NCBI GenBank assembly: GCA_021808405.1
Contig: JAKBBQ010000005.1
Coordinates: forward strand, 1-38,114
Direction of reading: 5' to 3'
Origin: Pseudomonadota bacterium
GTDB taxonomy: Bacteria > Pseudomonadota > Gammaproteobacteria > Burkholderiales > Burkholderiaceae_C
DNA: 38,114 nucleotides
This document shows, one piece after another, positions 27,334 through 34,904 of this stretch. The number at the start of each line of letters is the position of its first letter. The stretch's first letter is position 1. Under the pieces are notes generated by a model, which searched no databases, was not told the origin of the DNA, and saw only the letters and a list, made by a program, of their open reading frames with translations. The translations under genes and the position numbers were made by a program.

Positions 27334-28148
27334 ACACTCGATTCACTGCCAGGATCGCCGCCGTCGCGGTCGCTGCACTGTTCGCCGGGGGCGCTGCGTA
27401 TGCGAGCGGCCCCGGGGACCACGACGGGCCAGGCCATGGCGACCAGGGTGGCGTCGTCGTCAAGGGGCTGATCACCGTCAACGCCGCCGCCGGCGCCAGC
27501 ACCAACAATGTGCAGAACACCGGCAACGCAGCGGTAGGGCCGTCGTCGATGGACATGGGTTCGGGCATGGGCTCGGGCATGGGCTCGGGCAACGGCCACA
27601 ACCCGCCGCCCAGCCAGGGTCCGAACATGAACTCCACCATCGGCAACAACGCCGGCCAGAACGCCAGCGGCAACATCGCGTTGAACTCGGCCGCCGGCAT
27701 GCAGAACCTGCAGGCCAATGACGCGTCGGTCGCCCGCATCGCGGCGCAAAGCGTGTTCGGCAGCGCCAGCGTCGCCAACCTGCAGGGCGCCTCCGGCAAC
27801 TCGATGGGTTCGGGCGGCCCGTTCGGCAGCTTCTCGACCAACGCCGCGCTGGGCGACAACGCGCTGCACGGCGCGTCGGGCAACATCGCGGTGAACGTCG
27901 CGGCAGGCGTGGGCAACGCCCAGTCGAACGGCATGGCGATCACCCAGAGCGCCAACCCGACGCTGGCGCTGGCCACCGCCACCAGCGTGCAGCAGGCCGG
28001 CGGCAACATCGAGCAGGGCAGCTTCACCAACACCGCGGCGATCGGCGGCAACGCGCTGATGGGCGCCTCGGGCAACATCGGCGTCAACGTGGCCTCGGGG
28101 GTCGGCAACCTGCAGCACAACGGGTTGTCGATGATCGTCGCGCCTTGA
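27330..28148 (+). CDS. Secreted repeat protein, probable amyloid subunit (FapB/FapC-like)
   Basis: 272-residue exported protein with a signal peptide cleaved near 'AAYAS' (about residue 25). A Gly/Asp/His-rich start and a Met-Gly-Ser tract ('MDMGSGMGSGMGSG') precede three clear repeats: 'ASGNIALNSAAGMQNLQAN', '[19 protein letters not shown]' and 'ASGNIGVNVASGVGNLQHN', joined by linkers that vary in length. The Asn/Gln spacing fits stacked beta-arches, as in Fap fibrils. There is no cysteine, so the C-terminal CxC motif of Pseudomonas FapB/FapC is missing. It overlaps the previous gene by ATGA and precedes the C39 peptidase. It is the most likely main fibre subunit. Confidence 0.8.
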   Translation: MNTRFTARIAAVAVAALFAGGAAYASGPGDHDGPGHGDQGGVVVKGLITVNAAAGASTNNVQNTGNAAVGPSSMDMGSGMGSGMGSGNGHNPPPSQGPNMNSTIGNNAGQNASGNIALNSAAGMQNLQANDASVARIAAQSVFGSASVANLQGASGNSMGSGGPFGSFSTNAALGDNALHGASGNIAVNVAAGVGNAQSNGMAITQSANPTLALATATSVQQAGGNIEQGSFTNTAAIGGNALMGASGNIGVNVASGVGNLQHNGLSMIVAP

Positions 28149-28162
28149 GGCTCGGAGCGGCC

Positions 28163-28888
28163 ATGCGCGCAAGCCTCGCAGCGTTCCGGCCGAAGGCCGG
28201 GCGTCGCGCGCCGCGCGTCGCGTGGCTGGCCGCCGCGCTGCTCGCACTCGGCGTGCGGGCGGTCGCGGCGGCCCAGTTGCTCCCGGTACCGGGGCTGCTG
28301 GTCTCCAGCGACATGCAGGGTCTGCGCGCGCTGCGCTACGCCAACATGGTCGCGCAGCAGCGCGACTACAGCTGCGGAGCAGCGGCACTGGCCACGCTGC
28401 TCGACTACGGCTACGGCTATCGCCTCAGCGAGACCCAGGCCATCGAGGCCATGATGCGGCATGTCGCCCAGCCTGCCGAGGTGCTGCGCAACGGATTCTC
28501 GATGCTCGACATGAAGCGCTATGTCGAAAGCCTGGGCATGCATGCGGTCGGCTTCGACGTCAACCTGGCTGCGATGCGCCGCCTGCGCATCCCGGTGATC
28601 GCGCTGCTCGATGTCGACGGCTACAGCCACTTCGTGGTGGTCAAGAAGGTCGACCACGACCTGGTGTTCCTCAGCGATCCCGCGCTGGGCCAACGCGCGA
28701 TCGACGTCGACACCTTCGCGCGCGACTGGCACGGCCTGGTGCTGGCGGTGATCGGCAGGCCCTTCCTCGCCGACTCGCCGCTCTTGCGGGACAACGTCTC
28801 GCGGGCCCGCGCTGCCCGCGGCTCGCTGCTGCACCAGGCGGTCGCGCCGCGGCTGGACTTCGGCATCCCGCGCGTCGGGACCTTCTGA
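28163..28888 (+). CDS. fapD: C39 family cysteine peptidase (FapD-like)
   Basis: About 241-residue exported or membrane-anchored papain-like peptidase of family C39. An N-terminal hydrophobic segment (about 18-38) is followed by the catalytic block 'QQRDYSCGAAALATLL': oxyanion Gln, Cys at ~71. The catalytic His is in 'GYSHFVVV' (~156) and the Asp in 'LSDPALG' (~172), so all key residues are intact. FapD is the C39 peptidase of Pseudomonas fap operons and is needed for fibre secretion. The track start is TTG 28145, overlapping the previous stop; ATG 28163, with CGGAG upstream, is my choice. Its position between subunits and porin matches fap gene order. Confidence 0.85.
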   Translation: MRASLAAFRPKAGRRAPRVAWLAAALLALGVRAVAAAQLLPVPGLLVSSDMQGLRALRYANMVAQQRDYSCGAAALATLLDYGYGYRLSETQAIEAMMRHVAQPAEVLRNGFSMLDMKRYVESLGMHAVGFDVNLAAMRRLRIPVIALLDVDGYSHFVVVKKVDHDLVFLSDPALGQRAIDVDTFARDWHGLVLAVIGRPFLADSPLLRDNVSRARAARGSLLHQAVAPRLDFGIPRVGTF

Positions 28889-28935
28889 AATTCCGATCCG
28901 CATTTCCCTCTCCCTTCCTGCCATCGAGGTGTCCC

Positions 28936-29652
28936 ATGCGCCGATTCCTTCCTTGCGCGGCCCTGCTCGGACTGGGCCTGGCCTGCACCGCCCGCGCTGA
29001 GACGGCGGTCCCCCGCATCGTCGCGCTGGACGACGCCCAGCTGGCGCAGGCGCGCGGCCGCGGGCTTCCGGCGGGCCAGGCCATCACCGGCTTCCAGCTC
29101 CAGCTGGTTTCGACCTGGAGCGCCCCGCAAGGCGCTGTGGGCGCGGCCGGCACGGTGCAGGTCGAAGGCCTCGGCGGCGGCCAGCCCAGCGTGCGGGTAG
29201 CGGGCCAGGCCTCGGGCAGCGGAGCGCCGGGGGGCGGCGGGACGGGCAGCGCCGGCGGCACGCTGCAGGTGCAGGGGGTCGGCCAGCTGACCCAGGTCGC
29301 AGGCGACGCCAACCAGGGCTACAACCACTTCACCCTGCGACTGGTCGACGCCTCCGCGGGCCTGCCGGCGCTATCCGCCGGCCCGCCCAGCGCGTCGTAT
29401 GCCGGCCAGGGAACCAGCGCCAGCGTCGCAGGCGACGGCCATGGCGGCCTGGTCGTCGCCATCTCGACGCCGGCGGGCTCGGCGCTGCAATCGGTGGGCG
29501 GCCTGGGCTCCTTCACCCAGGCGCTGCGCATCGTCGGCAACGGGCAGAGGGTGGACAACAGCGCGATGCTCACCGTGCTCACCCGCAGCGCGCCGGGACT
29601 CGGCGCCGCCGGACTGCTGACCACCCTGCAGAACATGATTCCCCGCCACTGA
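28936..29652 (+). CDS. Exported Gly-rich protein in the FapE position
   Basis: 238-residue exported protein with a signal peptide ending about 'TARAE' (residue ~22). The mature start 'IVALDDAQLAQARGRG' is a pattern common to small secreted beta-proteobacterial proteins. A Gly/Ser-rich middle ('GSGAPGGGGTGSAGG') and a beta-rich C-terminal half follow ('RLVDASAG', 'LRIVGNGQRVDNSAML'). The ATG at 28936 has CGAGGTG upstream. By order it corresponds to FapE, a minor fibre component, but it has no CxC motif and I do not recognise sequence similarity to FapE. It is probably exported by the same porin. Confidence 0.65.
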   Translation: MRRFLPCAALLGLGLACTARAETAVPRIVALDDAQLAQARGRGLPAGQAITGFQLQLVSTWSAPQGAVGAAGTVQVEGLGGGQPSVRVAGQASGSGAPGGGGTGSAGGTLQVQGVGQLTQVAGDANQGYNHFTLRLVDASAGLPALSAGPPSASYAGQGTSASVAGDGHGGLVVAISTPAGSALQSVGGLGSFTQALRIVGNGQRVDNSAMLTVLTRSAPGLGAAGLLTTLQNMIPRH

Positions 29653-29660
29653 GCCCACCG

Positions 29661-30926
29661 ATGAGACCCGCACGACTGGCCGCCAGCGCGGCACCGCTGT
29701 TCCTGTGCCTGCTCGGCAACGCGCTCGCCGATGCGCCGCCCGACGCCGATGCGCTGGCGCGCCTGCAGCAGCAGGTGCAGGAGCTCACGCGTCGCGTCGC
29801 GCAGCAGCAGCAGGAGATCGTCGACTTGCGCGCGCGCATGCCGGGGCAGCCCGAGCAGCAGGCCGCGGCACAGCCCGGCCCGCCCCCCGCGCCCGCCCCG
29901 CAGGCCCTTGCGGCAGCGCCCGCGCAAGCCGCGCCGCCGCTGGCCACCTCGCGCCAGGACGCCGCCTCCGAGGCGGCGCAAAGCCCCGCCGAGGTCGCCG
30001 CGCAGGGGCACGCGCCCCAGTTCCAGCACCGGCTGACCCTGACCGCCGGCTGGAACGACACCTACTACGACCGCCGGCAGCTCGCGCTCAGCGGCTTCCT
30101 GGCGCTCGACGCCATCTTCCTGGGCAACATCTCGGTGGCGCAGACCAAGGCGCATGTCGAGACCTTCGACCTGGCCGTGCAGTACGGCCTGAGCGACGAC
30201 CTCGCGCTCGACTTCGACCTGCCCTACGTCCTGCGCAACAGCCGCTTCCTCAGCGCCGGGCAGAACGCCTCGACGTCGGCGATCAGCGAGGCCTCGGTGA
30301 CCAACGCCGACGTCGGCGACATCAGCTTCGGTGCCGATTACCGGCTGATCCGCGAGCACGGCGACATCCCCGACGTGGTCGCATCGCTGAAGGTCACCGC
30401 GCCGACCGGCACTTCGCCCTTCGGCATCGCCGTGGTGCAGCCCGACCCGCAGAACACCAACCTGCAGGTCCCCCAGCGCCTGCCCACCGGCAACGGAGTG
30501 TGGACCGTCAACCCCAGCGTGTCGGTGCTCAAGAGCCGAGACCCGGTGGTGCTGTTCGGCAACATCGGCTATGTCTACAACCTGGCGCGCGACGTGGCGG
30601 TGATCAACCCGGCCTCGATCGACGGCCCGGGGCGGGTCAAGCTGGGCGACGGCATCCAGCTGGGTGGCGGCTTCGCGGTGGTGCTCAACGATCGCGCGTC
30701 GATCAGCACCAGCCTCGCCGCCCTGTTCTCCCGCGCCACCGAGGTGCGTCTGCCCGGCCAGGGCTGGCAGGCCGTCCACGGCAGCGCCAGCGCCAACGTC
30801 TCGCTGGGCTTCGGGCTGAACTACGCGCTCAGCCGCCACCTCACGCTCAGCGCCACGCTGCAGGCCGGGCTGACCCCGGATGCGCCCAACTACGCGCTGT
30901 CCATCCGCTTTCCCTACGTGTTCTGA
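29661..30926 (+). CDS. fapF: Outer-membrane amyloid exporter, FapF-like
   Basis: 421-residue outer-membrane protein, close to FapF (~430). A signal peptide ending near 'NALADA' is followed by a coiled coil rich in Gln ('ARLQQQVQELTRRVAQQQQEI', split; residues ~30-58). FapF uses such a segment to trimerise and gate its pore. A Pro/Ala/Gln linker (about 65-115) leads to a C-terminal beta-barrel domain with alternating strands ending in Phe ('IRFPYVF'), the BAM recognition end. The ATG at 29661 starts 8 bp after the previous stop. FapF conducts Fap subunits across the outer membrane. It is the last gene of the operon, followed by a hairpin. Confidence 0.85.
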   Translation: MRPARLAASAAPLFLCLLGNALADAPPDADALARLQQQVQELTRRVAQQQQEIVDLRARMPGQPEQQAAAQPGPPPAPAPQALAAAPAQAAPPLATSRQDAASEAAQSPAEVAAQGHAPQFQHRLTLTAGWNDTYYDRRQLALSGFLALDAIFLGNISVAQTKAHVETFDLAVQYGLSDDLALDFDLPYVLRNSRFLSAGQNASTSAISEASVTNADVGDISFGADYRLIREHGDIPDVVASLKVTAPTGTSPFGIAVVQPDPQNTNLQVPQRLPTGNGVWTVNPSVSVLKSRDPVVLFGNIGYVYNLARDVAVINPASIDGPGRVKLGDGIQLGGGFAVVLNDRASISTSLAALFSRATEVRLPGQGWQAVHGSASANVSLGFGLNYALSRHLTLSATLQAGLTPDAPNYALSIRFPYVF

Positions 30927-30937
30927 AGCCCGTTCAA

Positions 30938-30963
30938 GCCCCGCCAGGCGTGCGGCGCGGGGC
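30938..30963 (+). terminator. Hairpin after the Fap-like operon
   Basis: GCCCCGC (30938-30944) pairs with GCGGGGC (30957-30963) across a 12-base loop, 11 bp after the fapF stop. There is no T run. It lies between convergent operons, where a bidirectional terminator would be expected. Confidence 0.4.
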
Positions 30964-31045
30964 CGGCCCACCGCGTCGCCGCGGCCCTGAACCCGCGGCC
31001 GGCGCCGCGTCGCCGCGATGCTCCGACCGGGCAGGGTACGCCGGC

Positions 31046-32713
31046 TCAGCGCGCGGCGCCGCCCTTGCGGCTGGCCGGCAAGGGCACCATGACGGCGCTG
31101 CCGGGGGTCGTGCAGCCGCTGTCGCAGCACTTGCCGGGCTGTCGATTGCCGGTGATCGCACGCTGGTCGTCGTGCAGCACGCCGCGCTCGAGCAGCCGCT
31201 CGACCAGTTCCACCTTGGATCCGACCGGGTAGTTGCGCCAGATCTCCTGTTTCATCGCCGCCGGCGAGCCGCCGCCATGCAGGCTGATCACCGAGTACCA
31301 GCCGCCCTGGTAGGACGCCGTCAGGTCCTCGATGAACCGCGCCGTCTGGATGCGCTTGTCGTAGGCAATGTCGGGCGCCGCCTGCAGCACCTCCGACAGC
31401 CTGGCCGCCGTGGCCGGGTTGTGGTCCTCGTCGGGCCCCGGCAAGGCGACGATCAGGCCGCCGGAGACCTCGTGCGCCAGGCGGTGCATGTCGTAGATCC
31501 TGGTCGCCAGCAGCAGCTTGCCGATGTTGCTGAACACCGGGTCGGGCATGAAGGTCCCGCTGTGCGGGTCGCGCTCGGCGTAGACGCTGGCCGCCACTCC
31601 GCAGGCGAAGAAGCCCTCGGTGATGGTGATCAGCTCGACCATGGGGTCGCGCAGGCTGCTCCTGGCGCCCGGATCCAGCCCGTTGGCCTCGCACATCAAC
31701 GCTCCGGCGCCGATCAGCAGGTCGCCGAAGCCGGCGCGTGCCGCGATGCAGCTGTGGCGATGGTGGGTGGCATAGCTGTAGGTCAGCACCTGGCTGTGCT
31801 CCCACTCGCCGGCGTAGAACACCCTCTCCCAGGGGACGAACACCCGGTCGAACATCACCACCGCGGTCGACTGGCCGTACTTGCGCGAGAACGGCGCGTC
31901 GCCGTGCTCGAGCGGCTCGCCGGGCCGCCCGGCGGGGCGCGCGACGATGACGATCCCCGGAGCATCGACGCGCACGGCGCAGCACACGGCGAAGTCGGCA
32001 TCGTCGGCTCCCATGCTGCGGCTGGGCATCACCAGGAATTCATGCACGTACGGGGCGCCGGTGACGATGGCCTTGGTCCCGCTGAGGACGATGCCCCGGG
32101 CGTTGCGCTCGACCACGTGCACGTAGCTGTCGGGATTCGCCTGCTGGTGCGGCCTGCGGCTGCGGTCGCCCTTGGCGTCGGTCATCGCGATGCCCAGCGC
32201 CAGGTCGTGATCCTGCACATGCGCCAGGTACGCCTCGAAGCGCGCGCGGTGCTCGGTCGTGCCCTTGGCATCGTCGATGCGCGCGGTGACCTGGGCGATG
32301 CCGTTGAGCGCGTCGTGGGCCAGGTAGCGCTGGGCGCAGCCGGTCTCCTGGCACAGCATTCGCACCGCCTCGAGCTTGTTCAGCAGGTCGCCTGCCGACT
32401 CGTCGACGTGGAGCATGCGGCTGACCACCCGATTGCGACTCGACTGCATGGCCAGCGCGATGGGCTCGAACTCGGCGCGCAGCGCGTAGTCGTAGGTGTA
32501 GGCCAGCGCCTGGATTCCCGGCCGCAGAGCCGGCTCGTCGGCCACGCTGGCCACCTCGCGGCCATCGACGAACACTTGGGGCCGGTAGCCGCGCAACGAC
32601 TCCCGATAGGCCTGGCCGGACATCAGATCGACCCGGGTCGCGGGCTCGACCGAGGGTGCAGGGGCGCCGGCGGAGCCTGGCAAGGTCGAATCGAGAGCAA
32701 CGGATGCGGACAT
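31046..32713 (-). CDS. 4-hydroxyphenylacetate 3-hydroxylase / 4-hydroxybutyryl-CoA dehydratase family enzyme
   Basis: 555-residue acyl-CoA-dehydrogenase-fold flavoprotein of the HpaB/AbfD family. Recognisable parts: 'SYVHVVERNARGIVLSGTKAIVTGAPY' (split), 'FVPWERVFYAGEW', 'YSYATHHRHSC' and 'SLHGGGSPAAMKQEIWRNYP'. In 4-hydroxybutyryl-CoA dehydratase a [4Fe-4S] cluster is held by CxxxC plus His and Cys. Here, by hand alignment, only Cys126 and His318 remain; the others are Tyr130 and Ala325. It is therefore probably not a cluster-dependent dehydratase but a flavin monooxygenase-like or other member. A Cys-rich tail ('GKCCDSGCT') is unusual. The ATG at 32713 lacks a clear Shine-Dalgarno, so the start is uncertain. 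It is divergent from tetR. Confidence 0.82.
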   Translation of the reverse strand: MSASVALDSTLPGSAGAPAPSVEPATRVDLMSGQAYRESLRGYRPQVFVDGREVASVADEPALRPGIQALAYTYDYALRAEFEPIALAMQSSRNRVVSRMLHVDESAGDLLNKLEAVRMLCQETGCAQRYLAHDALNGIAQVTARIDDAKGTTEHRARFEAYLAHVQDHDLALGIAMTDAKGDRSRRPHQQANPDSYVHVVERNARGIVLSGTKAIVTGAPYVHEFLVMPSRSMGADDADFAVCCAVRVDAPGIVIVARPAGRPGEPLEHGDAPFSRKYGQSTAVVMFDRVFVPWERVFYAGEWEHSQVLTYSYATHHRHSCIAARAGFGDLLIGAGALMCEANGLDPGARSSLRDPMVELITITEGFFACGVAASVYAERDPHSGTFMPDPVFSNIGKLLLATRIYDMHRLAHEVSGGLIVALPGPDEDHNPATAARLSEVLQAAPDIAYDKRIQTARFIEDLTASYQGGWYSVISLHGGGSPAAMKQEIWRNYPVGSKVELVERLLERGVLHDDQRAITGNRQPGKCCDSGCTTPGSAVMVPLPASRKGGAAR

Positions 32714-32769
32714 GACGCGATGACGGGATGGAGGGATGACGGGGAATCGACCCGCGGGCCCTTCCATTA

Positions 32770-32778
32770 AACACTGTT
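32770..32778. promoter_or_regulatory. Small palindrome in the tetR/hydroxylase divergent region
   Basis: AACACTGTT is a perfect 9-bp odd palindrome about 30 bp upstream of the tetR start, in the 97-bp divergent region. It could be half of a TetR operator, but it is short. Confidence 0.3.
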
Positions 32779-32810
32779 CAATTCTGCCGGGCAATGGTTA
32801 CACTGCACCG

Positions 32811-33497
32811 ATGGTCCCCCCGTCCACCGACCGCCGCAGCGACACTGCCGATCGGGCCGCCACCGAAGCGGCCACCGCCGATTCCCGCGCGCTGCGCAAC
32901 CAGGCGCTGGCCGGCATGCGGCGGCGCGCGGTGCTCGACGCGGCGCGCGCGGCGTTTTTCGAGCTGGGCATGGACAAGACGACCATGCGCGAGATCGCGC
33001 AACGCGCCGGCTATACCGTCGGCGCCCTCTATAGCTACTTCGCCAGCAAGCAGGAGGTCTACGGGGCGCTGCTGGCCGAGTCGCTGGAAAGGCTGAACGC
33101 CCGGGTTCGCCGCTCGCTGCAGGGCTGCACCGACCCGACGCAGCGGGCCCATCGCTCGGCCACGGCCTTTTTCGACTTCTACCGCGAGAACCCGCGCGAC
33201 CTCGACCTGGGCTTCTACCTGTTCCAGGGCATGAAGCCTCGCGGGCTGACTCCCGCGCTGAACGAAGCGCTCAACGCACGGCTGCGCGACGCGCTGCAAC
33301 CGACCCGGGACGCGCTGCAGGCGCTGGGACTGCCAGCCGGGCAGGCGCTGGCCGAGGTGACCGCGCTGTTCGCGCAGTCCGTGGGCCTGCTGGTGCTCAG
33401 CCACACCGGCCGCATCCGCATGTTCGAGCAGGCGTCGCAGGACCTGTTCGAGACCTATCTCGGGCAGTTGCTGGACCGCGCGAGGAACCGGCGATGA
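32811..33497 (+). CDS. TetR/AcrR family regulator
   Basis: 228-residue TetR-family regulator. A disordered leader of ~35 residues precedes the helix-turn-helix (about 38-85): 'VLDAARAAFFELGMDKTTM', then 'QRAGYTVGALYSYFASKQEVYGALL' (split). The C-terminal helical domain senses an unknown ligand. I chose the ATG at 32811; the track start lies in the divergent gene's 5' region. It overlaps the isochorismatase-family gene by ATGA and is divergent from the hydroxylase-family gene, so it probably controls both. The ligand may be the hydroxylase substrate. Confidence 0.9.
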   Translation: MVPPSTDRRSDTADRAATEAATADSRALRNQALAGMRRRAVLDAARAAFFELGMDKTTMREIAQRAGYTVGALYSYFASKQEVYGALLAESLERLNARVRRSLQGCTDPTQRAHRSATAFFDFYRENPRDLDLGFYLFQGMKPRGLTPALNEALNARLRDALQPTRDALQALGLPAGQALAEVTALFAQSVGLLVLSHTGRIRMFEQASQDLFETYLGQLLDRARNRR

Positions 33498-34063
33498 ACG
33501 CAACCCGCGCAGCGGACACGATCGATGCCCAGGCCGGCGTGCTGGTGCTGGTGGACTACCAGGCCCGCCTGATGCCAGCGATCCACGACGGCGCGCAGCG
33601 GGTCGCGCGCGCCGTGCTGCTCGCGCGAGCGGCCCGCGCGCTGGCCATCCCGGTCCTCGGCACCGAACAGAACCCCGCGGGACTGGGCCCGAACGTCGAG
33701 CCGATTCGCGCCGAATGCCAGCTCAGCCTGGCCAAGACGCACTTCGACGCCTGCGGCGACGGGCTGCTGCAGGCGCTGGACGCCGCCCGGCCGGGGTGCG
33801 AGCAGGTGGTGGTCGCCGGCTGCGAGGCCCACGTCTGCCTGCTGCAGACCGCGCTGGGCCTGCTGCGCGCCGGCAAGCGCGTCTGGGTGGTGGGCAACGC
33901 CAGCGGGTCGCGCCACCCGGCCGACCATGCGGCGGCGATGGCCCGGCTGTCGCGCGCCGGCGCCACGGTCGTGAGCCACGAGATGGTGCTGTTCGAGTGG
34001 CTGGCCGACTGCCGGCACCCGCGCTTTCGCGAGGTGCTGGCGCTGCTCAAGGCCGCCGGCTGA
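33494..34063 (+). CDS. Isochorismatase family cysteine hydrolase
   Basis: 189-residue alpha/beta hydrolase of the isochorismatase/nicotinamidase family. The catalytic triad is complete: Asp21 in 'LVDYQ', Lys81 in 'LAKTHF' and Cys115 in 'GCEAHVCLLQTAL'. The short, compact form resembles YcaC/nicotinamidase-type amide hydrolases rather than EntB. It starts by ATGA overlap with tetR. The substrate is unknown; the neighbouring hydroxylase-family enzyme suggests a shared aromatic or CoA-related route, which is inference only. Confidence 0.9.
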   Translation: MNATRAADTIDAQAGVLVLVDYQARLMPAIHDGAQRVARAVLLARAARALAIPVLGTEQNPAGLGPNVEPIRAECQLSLAKTHFDACGDGLLQALDAARPGCEQVVVAGCEAHVCLLQTALGLLRAGKRVWVVGNASGSRHPADHAAAMARLSRAGATVVSHEMVLFEWLADCRHPRFREVLALLKAAG

Positions 34064-34079
34064 GCGCGGCCCTGCCGGT

Positions 34080-34769
34080 TCAGTCGATCGCCCGGCCGTC
34101 CTCGAACATGCCGCCCGAGGGTCCGTCGGCCGGCAGCTGCACGCCCCACAGCAGGCTTGCCGCGCCTTGTCGCACCGAGCGTGGGGCCGAGGCGCCCCCC
34201 ATGTCGGTGCGCACCCAGCCGGGGCTGATCGAATTGACCAGGATCCCGCGGTCCTTCCAGCGCCCGGCGAACACCCGCGCCATCGCGGTGACCGCCGCCT
34301 TGCTCGCGCCATAGCCCCCGGGCGCCTGCCGCGCCAGCGCCTCGATGTCCTGCAGCGACAACCCGGGGTCGCGCAGGCGCTTGGCGAGTTCGCGAGGCTG
34401 CGCCGACAGCCTGCCCAGTCCGCTGCTGACCATCACGACGCGCGCGCCCGCCACCAGCAGCGGCTCCAGCGCCAGCGTCAGGCGCAACGGCCCGAGCACG
34501 TTGACATCCCAGACGAGCCGCGCCGGCGCCTGGTAGACCCCGGCGTTGTTCACCAGCGCGTCCAGGTTCCGCCGCGCGGCGCGCAGCCGCCCGGCCAGCG
34601 CGTCGATGGAGTCCGGGTCGGCCATGTCGACCCGCTCGGCGCGCGTGCCGGCGGCGGCCGCGGCGGGGTCGCGAACCCCCGCCAGCACCTGCCAGCCCTC
34701 GGCTGCCAGGATGCAGGCGAGTTCGCGGCCGATTCCCCGGCCGGCTCCGGTGATCAGTACGGTCGGCAT
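34080..34769 (-). CDS. Short-chain dehydrogenase/reductase
   Basis: 229-residue NAD(P)-dependent SDR. The cofactor motif 'TGAGRGIG' is at residues 7-14; 'VNNAGV' and the catalytic 'YGASK' are present, with a Ser in 'VMVSSGLG' and the late 'SPGWVRTDMGG'. The Asp of 'RVDMADPDS' helps hold the adenine. The ATG at 34769 gives a normal N-terminus; the ORF-track start 78 bp upstream does not. It ends 16 bp from the convergent isochorismatase-family gene. The fold is clear, the substrate unknown. Confidence 0.9.
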   Translation of the reverse strand: MPTVLITGAGRGIGRELACILAAEGWQVLAGVRDPAAAAAGTRAERVDMADPDSIDALAGRLRAARRNLDALVNNAGVYQAPARLVWDVNVLGPLRLTLALEPLLVAGARVVMVSSGLGRLSAQPRELAKRLRDPGLSLQDIEALARQAPGGYGASKAAVTAMARVFAGRWKDRGILVNSISPGWVRTDMGGASAPRSVRQGAASLLWGVQLPADGPSGGMFEDGRAID

Positions 34770-34872
34770 GGCGGCCCCGTGGTGTCGGATGGGCGATCGA
34801 TCGGTGCAGTGTAAGCGCCGCCGGCAGGTTTTCCCGCTGGCGTGCACCCGGGGCTTGCACTATGGTGCCTAC

Positions 34873-34892
34873 ATATCGCAAAAAATCGATAT
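34873..34892. promoter_or_regulatory. ATATCG inverted repeat before the DUF1566-type lipoprotein
   Basis: ATATCG (34873-34878) and CGATAT (34887-34892) form a perfect 6-bp inverted repeat with an AT-rich 8-bp spacer, 12 bp before the ATG at 34905. It stands out in otherwise ~70% GC DNA and may be an operator or part of the promoter. Confidence 0.4.
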
Positions 34893-34904
34893 CGGACAGC
34901 GAAA

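Noticed and set aside
29319-31985. 888-residue minus-strand ORF
   Set aside because: Shadow frame joining the antisense of fapF with an out-of-frame reading of the hydroxylase-family gene; no family signature.
31046-32713. Calling the gene 4-hydroxybutyryl-CoA dehydratase (abfD)
   Set aside because: Two of the four cluster ligands appear to be replaced, so only the broad family can be supported.
29705-32770. 1021-residue plus-strand ORF
   Set aside because: It runs in the wrong frame over fapF and antisense to the hydroxylase-family gene. It is Arg/Gly/Pro low complexity with no motif.
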